Part shown: one piece after another, positions 55,050 through 62,712 of the stretch | How the letters are laid out: each line of letters opens with the position of its first letter | Numbering within the stretch: the stretch's first letter is position 1 | DNA from: an uncultured Pelagibacteraceae bacterium | GTDB lineage: Bacteria > Pseudomonadota > Alphaproteobacteria > Pelagibacterales > Pelagibacteraceae | Assembly: GCA_902624635.1 (NCBI GenBank) | Contig: CACNYD010000002.1 | Location: 1-64,000 of the forward strand | Direction of reading: 5' to 3' | DNA: 64,000 bases | Made by a program: the position numbers and the translations under genes | The notes under the pieces: generated by a model | Seen by the model: the letters and a program-made list of their open reading frames with translations, nothing else | What the model was told of the DNA's origin: nothing | Database searches by the model: none

Positions 55050-55985
55050 ATGAACAATCTAAAAAAAGTAGGATTAACTGCGTTAGCTACTACTTTAGTT
55101 TCTTCAGCTTCATTTGCTGGTGAACTAACTGTAACTGGTAGTGCAGCATTATCTTACACTGGTCTTAGCACCAACTCACACACTAATCCTTGGGCTCAAA
55201 ATAACAGCATCAAGTTTAATGGTGGTGGAGATCTAGATAATGGTATGACAGTATCTGTCTACTATGAACTAGACCAAGGAAACAATGTTTTTGATGACTA
55301 CAACCTAAAACTAGGTATGGGTGATGCAGGAACTTTGTCTTTCTCAGGTAACTCATCTAGCTCAAGTGGTGTTGACAAACTAAAAGATATCGTACCAACA
55401 GCTTACTCAGCAGTTTACGAAGCAACAGACTCTACTGATAGTGGTTTAATTGATGCTTCAGGAAACGCTCAAGCAGGTCAATGGGGTTACGATGTAACAG
55501 CAGGTGGATTTGATCTATCTATGTCATACAACCCGCAACCAGGTGCTGCAGGTAAAGCTGCTGAAACTGGTTACGCAGTTAAATACTCAGGTTTAATGGA
55601 TGGTTTAACATTAAGCGCTGGTTATTTTGATGATGGTGATGAAGCTGAAAACGATACATATGGTATAGAATATACTATGGGTAATGTAACAGCTGCTTAC
55701 CAAATAACTAAAGTTGACTACACAGCTACTTCAAACACTGACGAAGACGCAACTCACTACGGTGTATCTGTAGCGATTAATGAAGACTTTTCAGTATCTG
55801 CTGGTAGACAAGAAATTGAATTTGATGGCCAAGGAGAAGACGAAGTAAACTCTGGTTTTGGTGCATCTTACACAATGGGTTCAATCTCAATGTCTGGTGG
55901 ATTCAACAAAAATGAAAGTAAAGGTGGAAGTGGAACTGCAGAAGATATCGAAGCTACTATCTTTGCAATCTCATTTGCATTCTAA
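55050..55985 (+). CDS. Outer-membrane porin (Gram-negative porin family)
   Basis: The 311-residue precursor has a clear signal peptide (KK at 5-6, hydrophobic 8-19, cleavage after ASFA, residue 23). The mature barrel has alternating amphipathic strands, many Gly/Ser/Asn/Asp turns, no Cys, and a terminal Phe (ISFAF) for BAM recognition. Start motif GELTVTGSAALSYTG and FNGGGDLDNGMTVSVYYELD (split) are typical of general porins. The composition (Gly, Ser, Ala, Asp) and codons are richer in G/C than neighbouring genes, with a strong Shine-Dalgarno and terminator. That suggests very high expression. Small size (~288 mature) predicts about 14-16 strands. Confidence 0.9.
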   Translation: MNNLKKVGLTALATTLVSSASFAGELTVTGSAALSYTGLSTNSHTNPWAQNNSIKFNGGGDLDNGMTVSVYYELDQGNNVFDDYNLKLGMGDAGTLSFSGNSSSSSGVDKLKDIVPTAYSAVYEATDSTDSGLIDASGNAQAGQWGYDVTAGGFDLSMSYNPQPGAAGKAAETGYAVKYSGLMDGLTLSAGYFDDGDEAENDTYGIEYTMGNVTAAYQITKVDYTATSNTDEDATHYGVSVAINEDFSVSAGRQEIEFDGQGEDEVNSGFGASYTMGSISMSGGFNKNESKGGSGTAEDIEATIFAISFAF

Positions 55986-55997
55986 TCATCTGATTAG
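55982..55997 (+). repeat. Short inverted repeat spanning the porin stop codon
   Basis: CTAATCA (55982-55988) and TGATTAG (55991-55997) are perfect complements separated by 2 nt and include the TAA stop. In RNA the loop would need to open to 4 nt. It may be part of a tandem 3' structure with the terminator that begins 9 bp later. Confidence 0.5.
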
Positions 55998-56005
55998 CTA
56001 ATTTT

Positions 56006-56040
56006 AAAAAGGCCCCTTAATTTTAAGGGGCCTTTTTTTT
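56006..56040. terminator. Strong bidirectional intrinsic terminator between porin and ThiE-like gene
   Basis: Long inverted repeat: AAAAAGGCCCCTTA pairs with TAAGGGGCCTTTTT around a 4-nt loop, followed by eight or more T. Because A runs precede it, it also works for the minus-strand gene that ends at 56039. Confidence 0.92.
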
Positions 56041-56572
56041 ATTCAAAAAAAGAAATAGCCGCAAAACCAAACGGATTTATCATACGAAGCTTTTTAATAT
56101 TGGTATTATTAATACCCCCCAATGATATATCTTTCATAGAAGTAAACTCTTTTAGTTTTAGGTACTTATAAATATTCAATTGTTTGTTATTTTTATCTTT
56201 AAATAGTGGAGAAATGAAAATTTCCTGAACATTTTGAAGTTCTTTAATTCTAATTTCTTTATAGTTGTGTGCCGACCCTAAAATTTTAAAGTTTTTTTTT
56301 AACTTTGTTAACTTAAAACTTAAATCTTTATTATAAGATGAAATATATATACCATTTGCACCAATTTTTGTTGCTAATTCGAGATTATTACTTATATAAA
56401 AGTTTCTTTGATTTTTCTTGCAAAAATTACGTAGCTTGATCAAAGCACCTTTTGATGTTTCTTTATCTTTATTTCTCCATATAAAAGATATATTTTTATT
56501 TTTATTAATTAAATTTGAATATTCAAATTTGTCTATAAAATAATATTTTTTAAAATTTTTAATATGCATCAT
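56039..56572 (-). CDS. Short ThiE/TenI-like protein
   Basis: The 177-residue protein shows a TIM-barrel pattern of the thiamine phosphate synthase/TenI family: IGANGIYISS (cf. GADGVHLGQ), ILGSAHNYKEI (cf. IIGxSxHxxxE), EIFISPLFKDKNNK (cf. YVxxGPVFPTxTK) and SLGGINNTNIKKL (cf. AIGGIxxxN). It is about 30 residues shorter than ThiE and several substrate residues are changed, so catalytic function is doubtful. The start may be 56572 or 56569. ATG 56569 is divided from the divergent yggS ATG (56564) by no bases at all. Confidence 0.7.
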   Translation of the reverse strand: MMHIKNFKKYYFIDKFEYSNLINKNKNISFIWRNKDKETSKGALIKLRNFCKKNQRNFYISNNLELATKIGANGIYISSYNKDLSFKLTKLKKNFKILGSAHNYKEIRIKELQNVQEIFISPLFKDKNNKQLNIYKYLKLKEFTSMKDISLGGINNTNIKKLRMINPFGFAAISFFE

Positions 56573-57229
56573 ACGCAGATTAATTTAATTGAAATAGAGG
56601 ATAAAATTAAGAGTAAAATAAATGAATTATCTTTATCAGGATATAATCCTAAGGTTATTGCCGTATCAAAAACTTTTTTAGAGCCTGATATACTGCCATT
56701 ATTGGAAAATGGACACCTTGATTTTGGTGAAAATAAAGTTCAAGAGGCTCAAAAAAAATGGATAGGTCTGAAGGAGAGATTTAAAAAAGTTAATCTTCAT
56801 ATGTTAGGTAGATTGCAAACAAATAAAGTTAAATCCGCAGTTGATTTATTTGATTATATACATTCTCTGGACAGTCAAAAACTTGCAAATAAATTAGCTG
56901 ATGAAATTCATAAAAAAAATAAAAAGGTCAGAATTTTTATTCAAGTTAATTTAGGTAAAGAAAAGCAAAAGTCCGGTATTGATGCTGCTGACTTAGAATC
57001 TTTTCATAAAAATTGTTTATTATTAAAATTAGACATAATAGGCACTATGTGTATTCCCCCAGATAACACAGACCCCAAACCATTTTTTAAAAAATTATTA
57101 GACTTAAATAATAGCTTGGGTCTTAAAGAAATAAGTATGGGTATGAGTAACGACTACTTGAATGCTTTAGAATATAAATCAACATATTTAAGAATTGGCA
57201 CAGGTATATTTGGCAAAAGAACTAATTAA
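56564..57229 (+). CDS. PLP homeostasis protein (YggS/PROSC family)
   Basis: The 221-residue TIM barrel binds pyridoxal phosphate without catalysis and buffers PLP. Features are PKVIAVSKTFLEPD with PLP-binding Lys36, FGENKVQEAQKKW (about 54-66), HMLGRLQTNKVKSAV (about 77-91), IQVNLGKEKQKSGI and LKEISMGMSNDYLNAL, with RIGTGIFGKR at the end. The start codon sits back-to-back with the divergent ThiE-like gene. It overlaps the convergent L,D-transpeptidase-like gene by 8 bp. Confidence 0.94.
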   Translation: MHHTQINLIEIEDKIKSKINELSLSGYNPKVIAVSKTFLEPDILPLLENGHLDFGENKVQEAQKKWIGLKERFKKVNLHMLGRLQTNKVKSAVDLFDYIHSLDSQKLANKLADEIHKKNKKVRIFIQVNLGKEKQKSGIDAADLESFHKNCLLLKLDIIGTMCIPPDNTDPKPFFKKLLDLNNSLGLKEISMGMSNDYLNALEYKSTYLRIGTGIFGKRTN

Positions 57230-57719
57230 TTTTGATTTTTGTCTTATTATTAATTAATTTAGATAAAATTAAAAAGTCTTTTTTATTCAAAGTAATACAC
57301 CCATTTGTAGGAAAAAAGTTCTTCGTTAAATGCAAAAAGATAGCACTCCCTTTAAACTTAATTACATTTTCATAATTATATTTTATTAAAATTAGTAAAT
57401 CGTATTTATTATCTTTCCTGTATAGTTTTTCATATCTAACTTTAAGATTTTTTTTTATTTTAATTAATTTGTTATAGAATTTGCTTTTTGGGTCATCACA
57501 CCAACCCATATTTTTTTTAATTGGTATCGATTTAATTTTTGAAAATGGTTTTTGAGTCCTATCTGCCCTATAATATATATTACCTAATCTGAATGTACCC
57601 GTTGGTGTTGCAAAGTCACCCTCTCTCTTTTTTTTATTAAATCCTTTTTTTCCAATAGAACACCTAAATTTAAAATCATCAACTAAAAGTGTATCTTTAT
57701 TTTTGACAATAATTAACAT
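57222..57719 (-). CDS. L,D-transpeptidase-like (YkuD) protein
   Basis: The 165-residue protein has a YkuD domain with GFNKKKREGDFATPTGTF (about 25-42), the GSAIFLHL segment with His130, and PTNGCITL with nucleophile Cys141. That is the HXn(S/T)xGC pattern of a subfamily common in Alphaproteobacteria, in which the usual SHGC becomes T(E/N)GC. No signal peptide is visible, which is odd for a peptidoglycan enzyme. It diverges from a regulator gene only 11 bp away. Confidence 0.82.
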   Translation of the reverse strand: MLIIVKNKDTLLVDDFKFRCSIGKKGFNKKKREGDFATPTGTFRLGNIYYRADRTQKPFSKIKSIPIKKNMGWCDDPKSKFYNKLIKIKKNLKVRYEKLYRKDNKYDLLILIKYNYENVIKFKGSAIFLHLTKNFFPTNGCITLNKKDFLILSKLINNKTKIKIN

Positions 57720-57730
57720 ATTTTAAAAAA

Positions 57731-58291
57731 ATGAGCTTTCGAATTTTAATAATATACGAATATCAAATTTTATACCAAGTATTAAATGAAATTAGTGAAA
57801 GTTTAAATTTTGAGATTATTCAATCTAACAATAAGGACTTAAAAGAATTTAAGTATGATCCAAAAAATAACTATTTAATTGTCTCAAAAAAAAAAATTGA
57901 AGGAATTAAGAACAGTTTAATCTTAGATAATTTACCCATTAGAATTGAAAAACTCATTGAAATAATTAACATAAAGTTTTTAAAAGATAAATTTTTAGAT
58001 CAATCACATATAAAAATAGGTAAATATAATTTAGATTTAAACTCTAGAAAAATTTCAGTCGGGGACAAAAGTTTAGATTTAACAGAAAGAGAAACAAATT
58101 TAATAATTTTTATTAAAGATAAAAAAAATGTAACAGTTAAAGAATTGCAAAAAATGGTTTGGGACTATTCACCAGATTTAGATACTCATACTGTTGAAAC
58201 ACACATTTATAGATTGAGGAAAAAAATGAGAGAAACTTTTGGTAATGAAAGTTTTATTATAAATACAAGCAATGGTTATTCGATAGATTAG
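57731..58291 (+). CDS. OmpR/PhoB-type winged-helix regulator with degenerate receiver
   Basis: The 186-residue protein ends in a complete OmpR-type DNA-binding domain (about 95-186): KISVGDKSLDLTERETNLI, VTVKELQKMVWDYSPDLDTHTVETHIYRLRKKM (split) and a C-terminal SNGYSID hairpin. The N-terminal ~85 residues keep a receiver-like order (RILIIYEYQ, YLIVSKKK, LPIRIEKLIEII). However, they lack the acidic pair and phospho-acceptor Asp, and the domain is shorter than the usual ~120. It is therefore probably phosphorylation-independent. No kinase gene is adjacent. Confidence 0.85.
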   Translation: MSFRILIIYEYQILYQVLNEISESLNFEIIQSNNKDLKEFKYDPKNNYLIVSKKKIEGIKNSLILDNLPIRIEKLIEIINIKFLKDKFLDQSHIKIGKYNLDLNSRKISVGDKSLDLTERETNLIIFIKDKKNVTVKELQKMVWDYSPDLDTHTVETHIYRLRKKMRETFGNESFIINTSNGYSID

Positions 58292-58294
58292 TGA

Positions 58295-59221
58295 TTAAAT
58301 CCTTGCACCTATTTTTTGAATAATCTTTGAGGATAACTCTGTTCCTTTAATTAAACATTCTTTAGTACTTAGTTGGTTAATAATACCATGAAGATATCCT
58401 GCAGCAAATAAATCTCCAGCTCCAGTTAAATCTTTTATCTTCAAATTGGGTTGAGCGTTGACCTCTATAATCTGGTCCTGAGTTATTGAAACCGCACCCT
58501 TTTCGCCTCTTGTAATTACAACATTTTTTTTAATTTCTTTTGAAAATGAGATTGCCTCTCCAAATGTTTTTGAGCTAATTAAGGATAATATTTCTTGTTC
58601 ATTTGCAAAAATAATATCTAATTTATTCTTAACTAATTCCAAAAAATGTGACTTGTGTCTTTCTACACAAAAAAGATCTGAAAGTGACATAGCAACTTTT
58701 TTTGAGTTAGCAATAGCTTTATCAAAGGCTTTTTTTGGATCACCTTCATCCCACAAATAACCCTCTAAAAAAACCATTTCTGCATTTTTTATATGTTTCT
58801 CTTTGATGTCGTTATCATTAACTTTTCCAGCTGTACCAAGAAATGTACACATTGTTCTCTCAGAGTCAGGTGTTATTAAAATCAAACAAGACCCAGTTGG
58901 CATTTCTTCTTGTTTTTTTTCATATAAGTATTTTACTTTTTCCTTTTTTAAACCATCCTCATATTTCTCACCAAGACTATCATCGCTTATTTTTCCAATA
59001 AATCCTACTTCATTTCCTAATTGAGACAGGCCAACTATTGAATTAGCAACAGATCCGCCTGAAATGGTTTCCTCAATTTTTAAAGATTTAAGTAATTCTT
59101 TAAATTCTATTTCATCTATTAATTTCATAGTGCTCTTTGTTAATAAATGTTGTGCTAAAAATTCATCTGATACTTTACAAAGCACATCAACAATAGCGTT
59201 TCCAATACCTAATATTTTCAT
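58295..59221 (-). CDS. PfkB family kinase, adenosine kinase-like
   Basis: The 308-residue ribokinase-fold protein has GIGNAIVDVLCKV (5-17), GGSVANSIVGLSQLG (about 55-69), GFIGKISDDSLGE, PTGSCLILITPDSERTMCTFLG (split), ANEQEI, and the catalytic anion hole DLTGAGDLFAAGYL (about 265-278). The pattern resembles the adenosine kinase-like group frequent in Alphaproteobacteria; the exact sugar or nucleoside is not certain. Its start overlaps the nth stop by one base. Confidence 0.88.
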   Translation of the reverse strand: MKILGIGNAIVDVLCKVSDEFLAQHLLTKSTMKLIDEIEFKELLKSLKIEETISGGSVANSIVGLSQLGNEVGFIGKISDDSLGEKYEDGLKKEKVKYLYEKKQEEMPTGSCLILITPDSERTMCTFLGTAGKVNDNDIKEKHIKNAEMVFLEGYLWDEGDPKKAFDKAIANSKKVAMSLSDLFCVERHKSHFLELVKNKLDIIFANEQEILSLISSKTFGEAISFSKEIKKNVVITRGEKGAVSITQDQIIEVNAQPNLKIKDLTGAGDLFAAGYLHGIINQLSTKECLIKGTELSSKIIQKIGARI

Positions 59222-59874
59222 TAAGGTTTTTTTGCAATAAATGGTTTTTTTCGATTAGGATAGCAAGAAGTACAAATTTTACAACTTAATCCATAACAAT
59301 CTCTGGCTTTACAATATTCTCTTCCATAATAGATTATCTGTAAATGTAATTTGTTCCAATATTTTTTTGGAAATAACCTTTTAAGATCATTTTCTGTTTG
59401 GACAACATTCTTTCCATTTGTTAATCCCCATCTCTGAGCTAACCTATGAATGTGGGTATCAATGGGAAAAGCTGGATGACCAAAACCTTGAGACATTACT
59501 ACACTTGCAGTTTTATGTCCTACACCGGGTAATTTTTCCAGTTCTTCAAAAGTTTTTGGTACCTTACCGTGATAATCTTTAACTAGTATTCTTGATAAAT
59601 TATAAATACTTTTGGCTTTAATTCGAAAGATACCAATTTTTTTTATTAAAGTTTCTATTTTTTTTTTTCCTAATTTAACAAAGTGCTCAGGTTTATGATA
59701 TTTTGGATAAATATTCTTAGTCACATTATTTACATTTACATCTGTGCATTGGGCTGAAAGAAGAACAGATATCAATAAAGTAAATACGTTACGACTCTTG
59801 AGGGGTACCTTAATACTTGGATATATTTTATTAAGTATTTTTAGTATTATTTTTGCTCTTTGCACCTCATTCAT
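59221..59874 (-). CDS. nth: Endonuclease III, with atypical cysteine cluster
   Basis: Nth removes oxidised pyrimidines and nicks abasic sites. With ATG 59874 the protein has 218 residues: LLISVLLSAQCTDVNVN (helix B), the helix-hairpin-helix LPGVGHKTASVVM with catalytic Lys, and FPIDTHIHRLAQRWG with catalytic Asp. The C-terminal 4Fe-4S region reads CKARDCYGLSCKICTSC, which does not follow the canonical C-x6-C-x2-C-x5-C spacing. The longer frame to 59934 is an overlap with dapB and is rejected. TAATG couples it to dapB. Confidence 0.92.
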   Translation of the reverse strand: MNEVQRAKIILKILNKIYPSIKVPLKSRNVFTLLISVLLSAQCTDVNVNNVTKNIYPKYHKPEHFVKLGKKKIETLIKKIGIFRIKAKSIYNLSRILVKDYHGKVPKTFEELEKLPGVGHKTASVVMSQGFGHPAFPIDTHIHRLAQRWGLTNGKNVVQTENDLKRLFPKKYWNKLHLQIIYYGREYCKARDCYGLSCKICTSCYPNRKKPFIAKKP

Positions 59875-60656
59875 TATTTGAAATTCATTAAGTCTCTCAT
59901 CGAATATAAGCCAGGTTTCTTTTTCATTAACCAACTCGCAGCTGCAAGCGCACCCTCTGAGTATAATGCTCTATCAAATGCTTCATGATTAAGTCTTATT
60001 ATTTCTTTACCACTAGAAAATAAAACCTCATGTTCACCAATAACTCTCCCTTTTCTGATTGAATTAAAATTTATTTTTTTTCCATAAGGAAATTTTTTTT
60101 TATTTAAATATTTTTTACCGATAATTCCATAGAGGTTTTGATTTTTTCCAATTGCAATTCCCTGACCCAACATTAATGCTGTACCTGATGGGTGATCTTT
60201 TTTGAATTTGTGATGAGCTTCAAAAATTTTACTTTGAAAATTATTACCTAAAGATTTTGATGCAATTTCAGTTAGATACATTAAAAGGTTAATTCCAAGA
60301 CTCATATTTCCAGCTTTTAGAATTGGAATTTTTTTTGAAATTCTTTTTATTATATTTTCTTCTTTTAAAGTGAAGCCTGTAGTTCCAATTACCACTCTTC
60401 TTTTCTGTTTAGAAGCAATGTTAAGAACTTCAAGCGTACATTTTGGGATTGTAAAATCTATAATAACATCGCTTTTTCTAAAAGTCTCTGCATTATTCAA
60501 TTTGGGTACAATGCCAAATATTTTTTTCTTATGTATCTTATTTTCTGTGAGACTATTAATTTTGAATCTATTATCCTTACTTGCAGATTTAATTAATTGT
60601 TTTCCCATTCTACCTAAGCAGCCTGTAATCGTTAAATTTATTTTTTTATTTTTCAT
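59874..60656 (-). CDS. dapB: 4-hydroxy-tetrahydrodipicolinate reductase
   Basis: DapB reduces HTPA in lysine/diaminopimelate synthesis. The 260-residue protein has the NAD(P) motif ITGCLGRMGKQLI (10-22), DVIIDFTIPKCTLEV (about 63-77), VIGTTGF, the catalytic signature EAHHKFKKDHPSGTAL (about 142-157) and HEAFDRALYSEGALAAASW near 225-243. It overlaps the sulfotransferase stop by 11 bp and couples to nth. The dnaK-dnaJ-dapB order is known in Alphaproteobacteria. Confidence 0.96.
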   Translation of the reverse strand: MKNKKINLTITGCLGRMGKQLIKSASKDNRFKINSLTENKIHKKKIFGIVPKLNNAETFRKSDVIIDFTIPKCTLEVLNIASKQKRRVVIGTTGFTLKEENIIKRISKKIPILKAGNMSLGINLLMYLTEIASKSLGNNFQSKIFEAHHKFKKDHPSGTALMLGQGIAIGKNQNLYGIIGKKYLNKKKFPYGKKINFNSIRKGRVIGEHEVLFSSGKEIIRLNHEAFDRALYSEGALAAASWLMKKKPGLYSMRDLMNFK

Positions 60657-61488
60657 ATTGAAAAAATTTTAAGTCATTTTTGTAATATTCATTCATTTTT
60701 TTAATCATGCTCTCATCTAAATTTTTTTTCCAGTCATTTTCTGGCCCCTGATAAAAGAATTTTATTTTTCTATTGTCTTTTAAAGAATATACGTTTTCAC
60801 CAAACTTACCCTCATTTTCTATGTTTTGAAGGCTTTTAAAATTAGTAGTATCAATTGCATTATTAAGTTTTTTTTGATCAATTTTATTGTCAAATCTCAT
60901 TAAAGTATTAACAAAAGCTACTAGTTTTTTAAAAGTTTGAGTTGGATCTTTAACCATATCTTCGTACCTGATTGTAACTCTCCGAAAAAGCTTGCTACTT
61001 AACCAAGATCTGTAATTAATTCTCCAAGAGTTAACGATATTTGTCTTCGCATAGTTTTTTAAATGTGGATAGTCTTCTAATACTTTATTTTCATCTTGCA
61101 TAAATTTTAATGCTTTATCATAAGTGTCTAAATCGTTGTGATTTTTAACTGAAGTAATAACATTTCTAGGGTCTCTAATAACATAGATAACTCCCAACGA
61201 ATATTCAGGTTTTGTAAAATCATTTCCAAAAGCAGTTATTAAAGAATTATGAGTTTTTAAAAACTTTACTTTTTTTTGATCACAAATATCCTTTTGAGAA
61301 TCCTCCCAATGTTTATGGATTTCCCCTTGTTTAACTTTTTCTTTAAAAAATTGCTTATTTGGATAATCTTCAATTAATTTTAATTTATTTATGTCAAAAA
61401 TTCCATTTTCACAAAAATAATAAGCAGTTAGAAAAGATCTTACCCATGTATTTCCACTTTTTGGATATGAAGCAATCCAGATAATCAT
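60646..61488 (-). CDS. Sulfotransferase family protein (paralogue 4)
   Basis: The 280-residue protein has SYPKSGNTW (7-15), His80 in FLKTHN, RDPRNVITS (105-113), RYEDMV and FYQGPENDWKKNL at the C-terminus, so all PAPS-binding segments are present. It sits between dnaJ and dapB on the same strand, overlapping dapB by 11 bp and lying 69 bp after dnaJ, as if inserted into that operon. It ends ...KFFQYEK, unlike the LGYL/LNYL endings of paralogues 2 and 3. Confidence 0.86.
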   Translation of the reverse strand: MIIWIASYPKSGNTWVRSFLTAYYFCENGIFDINKLKLIEDYPNKQFFKEKVKQGEIHKHWEDSQKDICDQKKVKFLKTHNSLITAFGNDFTKPEYSLGVIYVIRDPRNVITSVKNHNDLDTYDKALKFMQDENKVLEDYPHLKNYAKTNIVNSWRINYRSWLSSKLFRRVTIRYEDMVKDPTQTFKKLVAFVNTLMRFDNKIDQKKLNNAIDTTNFKSLQNIENEGKFGENVYSLKDNRKIKFFYQGPENDWKKNLDESMIKKMNEYYKNDLKFFQYEK

Positions 61489-61557
61489 ATTTATTTATTA
61501 AACTAGGTATTAATTATTTCAACTTAAATATTTTATGATGAACTGTAGCTGAATATA

Positions 61558-62685
61558 TTAACTTTTCCAAAAATCTTTTGCTTTTTGAAAAAATTTTTTA
61601 ATACTTGGATTAGATTTATCATTTTCTATTTCCCTAAATTTTTCTAAAAGACTTTTTTGTTCTTTATTTAAGAACACTGGAACCTCGGTTTTAATTTGTA
61701 CATATAAATCTCCAAAATCACCTCTACGCATAAAAGGCATACCTTTACCTTTCAATCTAAACTGTTTACCATCCTGAGTTCCATCAGGTATTCTTATTTT
61801 TGCTTTTTTTCCATCAATTGTTGGTATTTCTATTGTTGTACCTAATGCTGCATCAGCAATGGAAATTGGAAATTCAAAAAATAAGTTTACATCAGATCTT
61901 TTAAATAATTCATGAGATTTTACATTTATAAATAAATATAAATCCCCACTAGCACCACCCCTCGTTCCTGCTTCACCTTTACCAGCTAGTCTAATTCTTG
62001 TTCCATCATCAACACCTTTTGGTATTGTTACAGATATCTTTTTTGAGGTTTGAGTATTTCCTTGTCCATTACAGTCCGAGCAGGGGTTGGTTATTTCCTC
62101 CCCACTTCCAGCACATTGAGGACATGTTTGTTGAACTGTAAAAAATCCTTGATTAGATCTTACTCTTCCATTTCCTCCACAGTAAGTACATCTATCAGGA
62201 CTAGATCCAGGCTTAGATCCATTTCCTTTACAAGTGTTACATTTTTCTGAAGTCGAAAATTGTATGTTTTGCTTTTTCCCTGAAAAGGCCTCTTCAAGTG
62301 TAATAGATAAGTCGTATCTTAGATCTGAGCCTCGATTATTTGAGTTTCTTCCTCTAGAGCTTCTTCTTCCACTCCCAAAGTCACCAAAAAAATCCTCAAA
62401 TATGTCTGAAAAATCTGCACCACTGAATCCTCCAAAACCTCCTTGACTACCGCCACCATTTTCAAATGCAGCATGACCAAAGTTATCATAATTCTCTTTT
62501 TTAGATTTATCGGAAAGAACTCCGTAAGCCTCGCTTGCTTCCTTAAACTTGTCTTCTGCTCCTTTATCACCAGGGTTTTTATCTGGGTGATATTTTACTG
62601 CTAACTTTCTATATGCGGATTTTAACTCTTCGGGGGAGGCGCTTTTATTTACACCGAGGACGTCATAATAATCTCTTTTTGCCAT
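61558..62685 (-). CDS. dnaJ: Chaperone protein DnaJ
   Basis: The 375-residue co-chaperone has the J domain with HPD at 33-35 ([10 protein letters not shown]) and a Gly/Phe-rich linker (about 75-115). The four zinc-centre repeats are [24 protein letters not shown] and CSDCNGQG, and the C-terminal substrate domains are present. All domains of a type I DnaJ are present. It starts 27 bp after the dnaK stop, in the standard dnaKJ operon. Confidence 0.98.
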   Translation of the reverse strand: MAKRDYYDVLGVNKSASPEELKSAYRKLAVKYHPDKNPGDKGAEDKFKEASEAYGVLSDKSKKENYDNFGHAAFENGGGSQGGFGGFSGADFSDIFEDFFGDFGSGRRSSRGRNSNNRGSDLRYDLSITLEEAFSGKKQNIQFSTSEKCNTCKGNGSKPGSSPDRCTYCGGNGRVRSNQGFFTVQQTCPQCAGSGEEITNPCSDCNGQGNTQTSKKISVTIPKGVDDGTRIRLAGKGEAGTRGGASGDLYLFINVKSHELFKRSDVNLFFEFPISIADAALGTTIEIPTIDGKKAKIRIPDGTQDGKQFRLKGKGMPFMRRGDFGDLYVQIKTEVPVFLNKEQKSLLEKFREIENDKSNPSIKKFFQKAKDFWKS

Positions 62686-62712
62686 TTAATACCCCGGACA
62701 GATAAACGTATG

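Noticed and set aside
54929-55123. 64-codon frame running into the porin start
   Set aside because: It overlaps the porin signal peptide in another frame and is not hydrophobic or otherwise protein-like; the porin start has the ribosome site.
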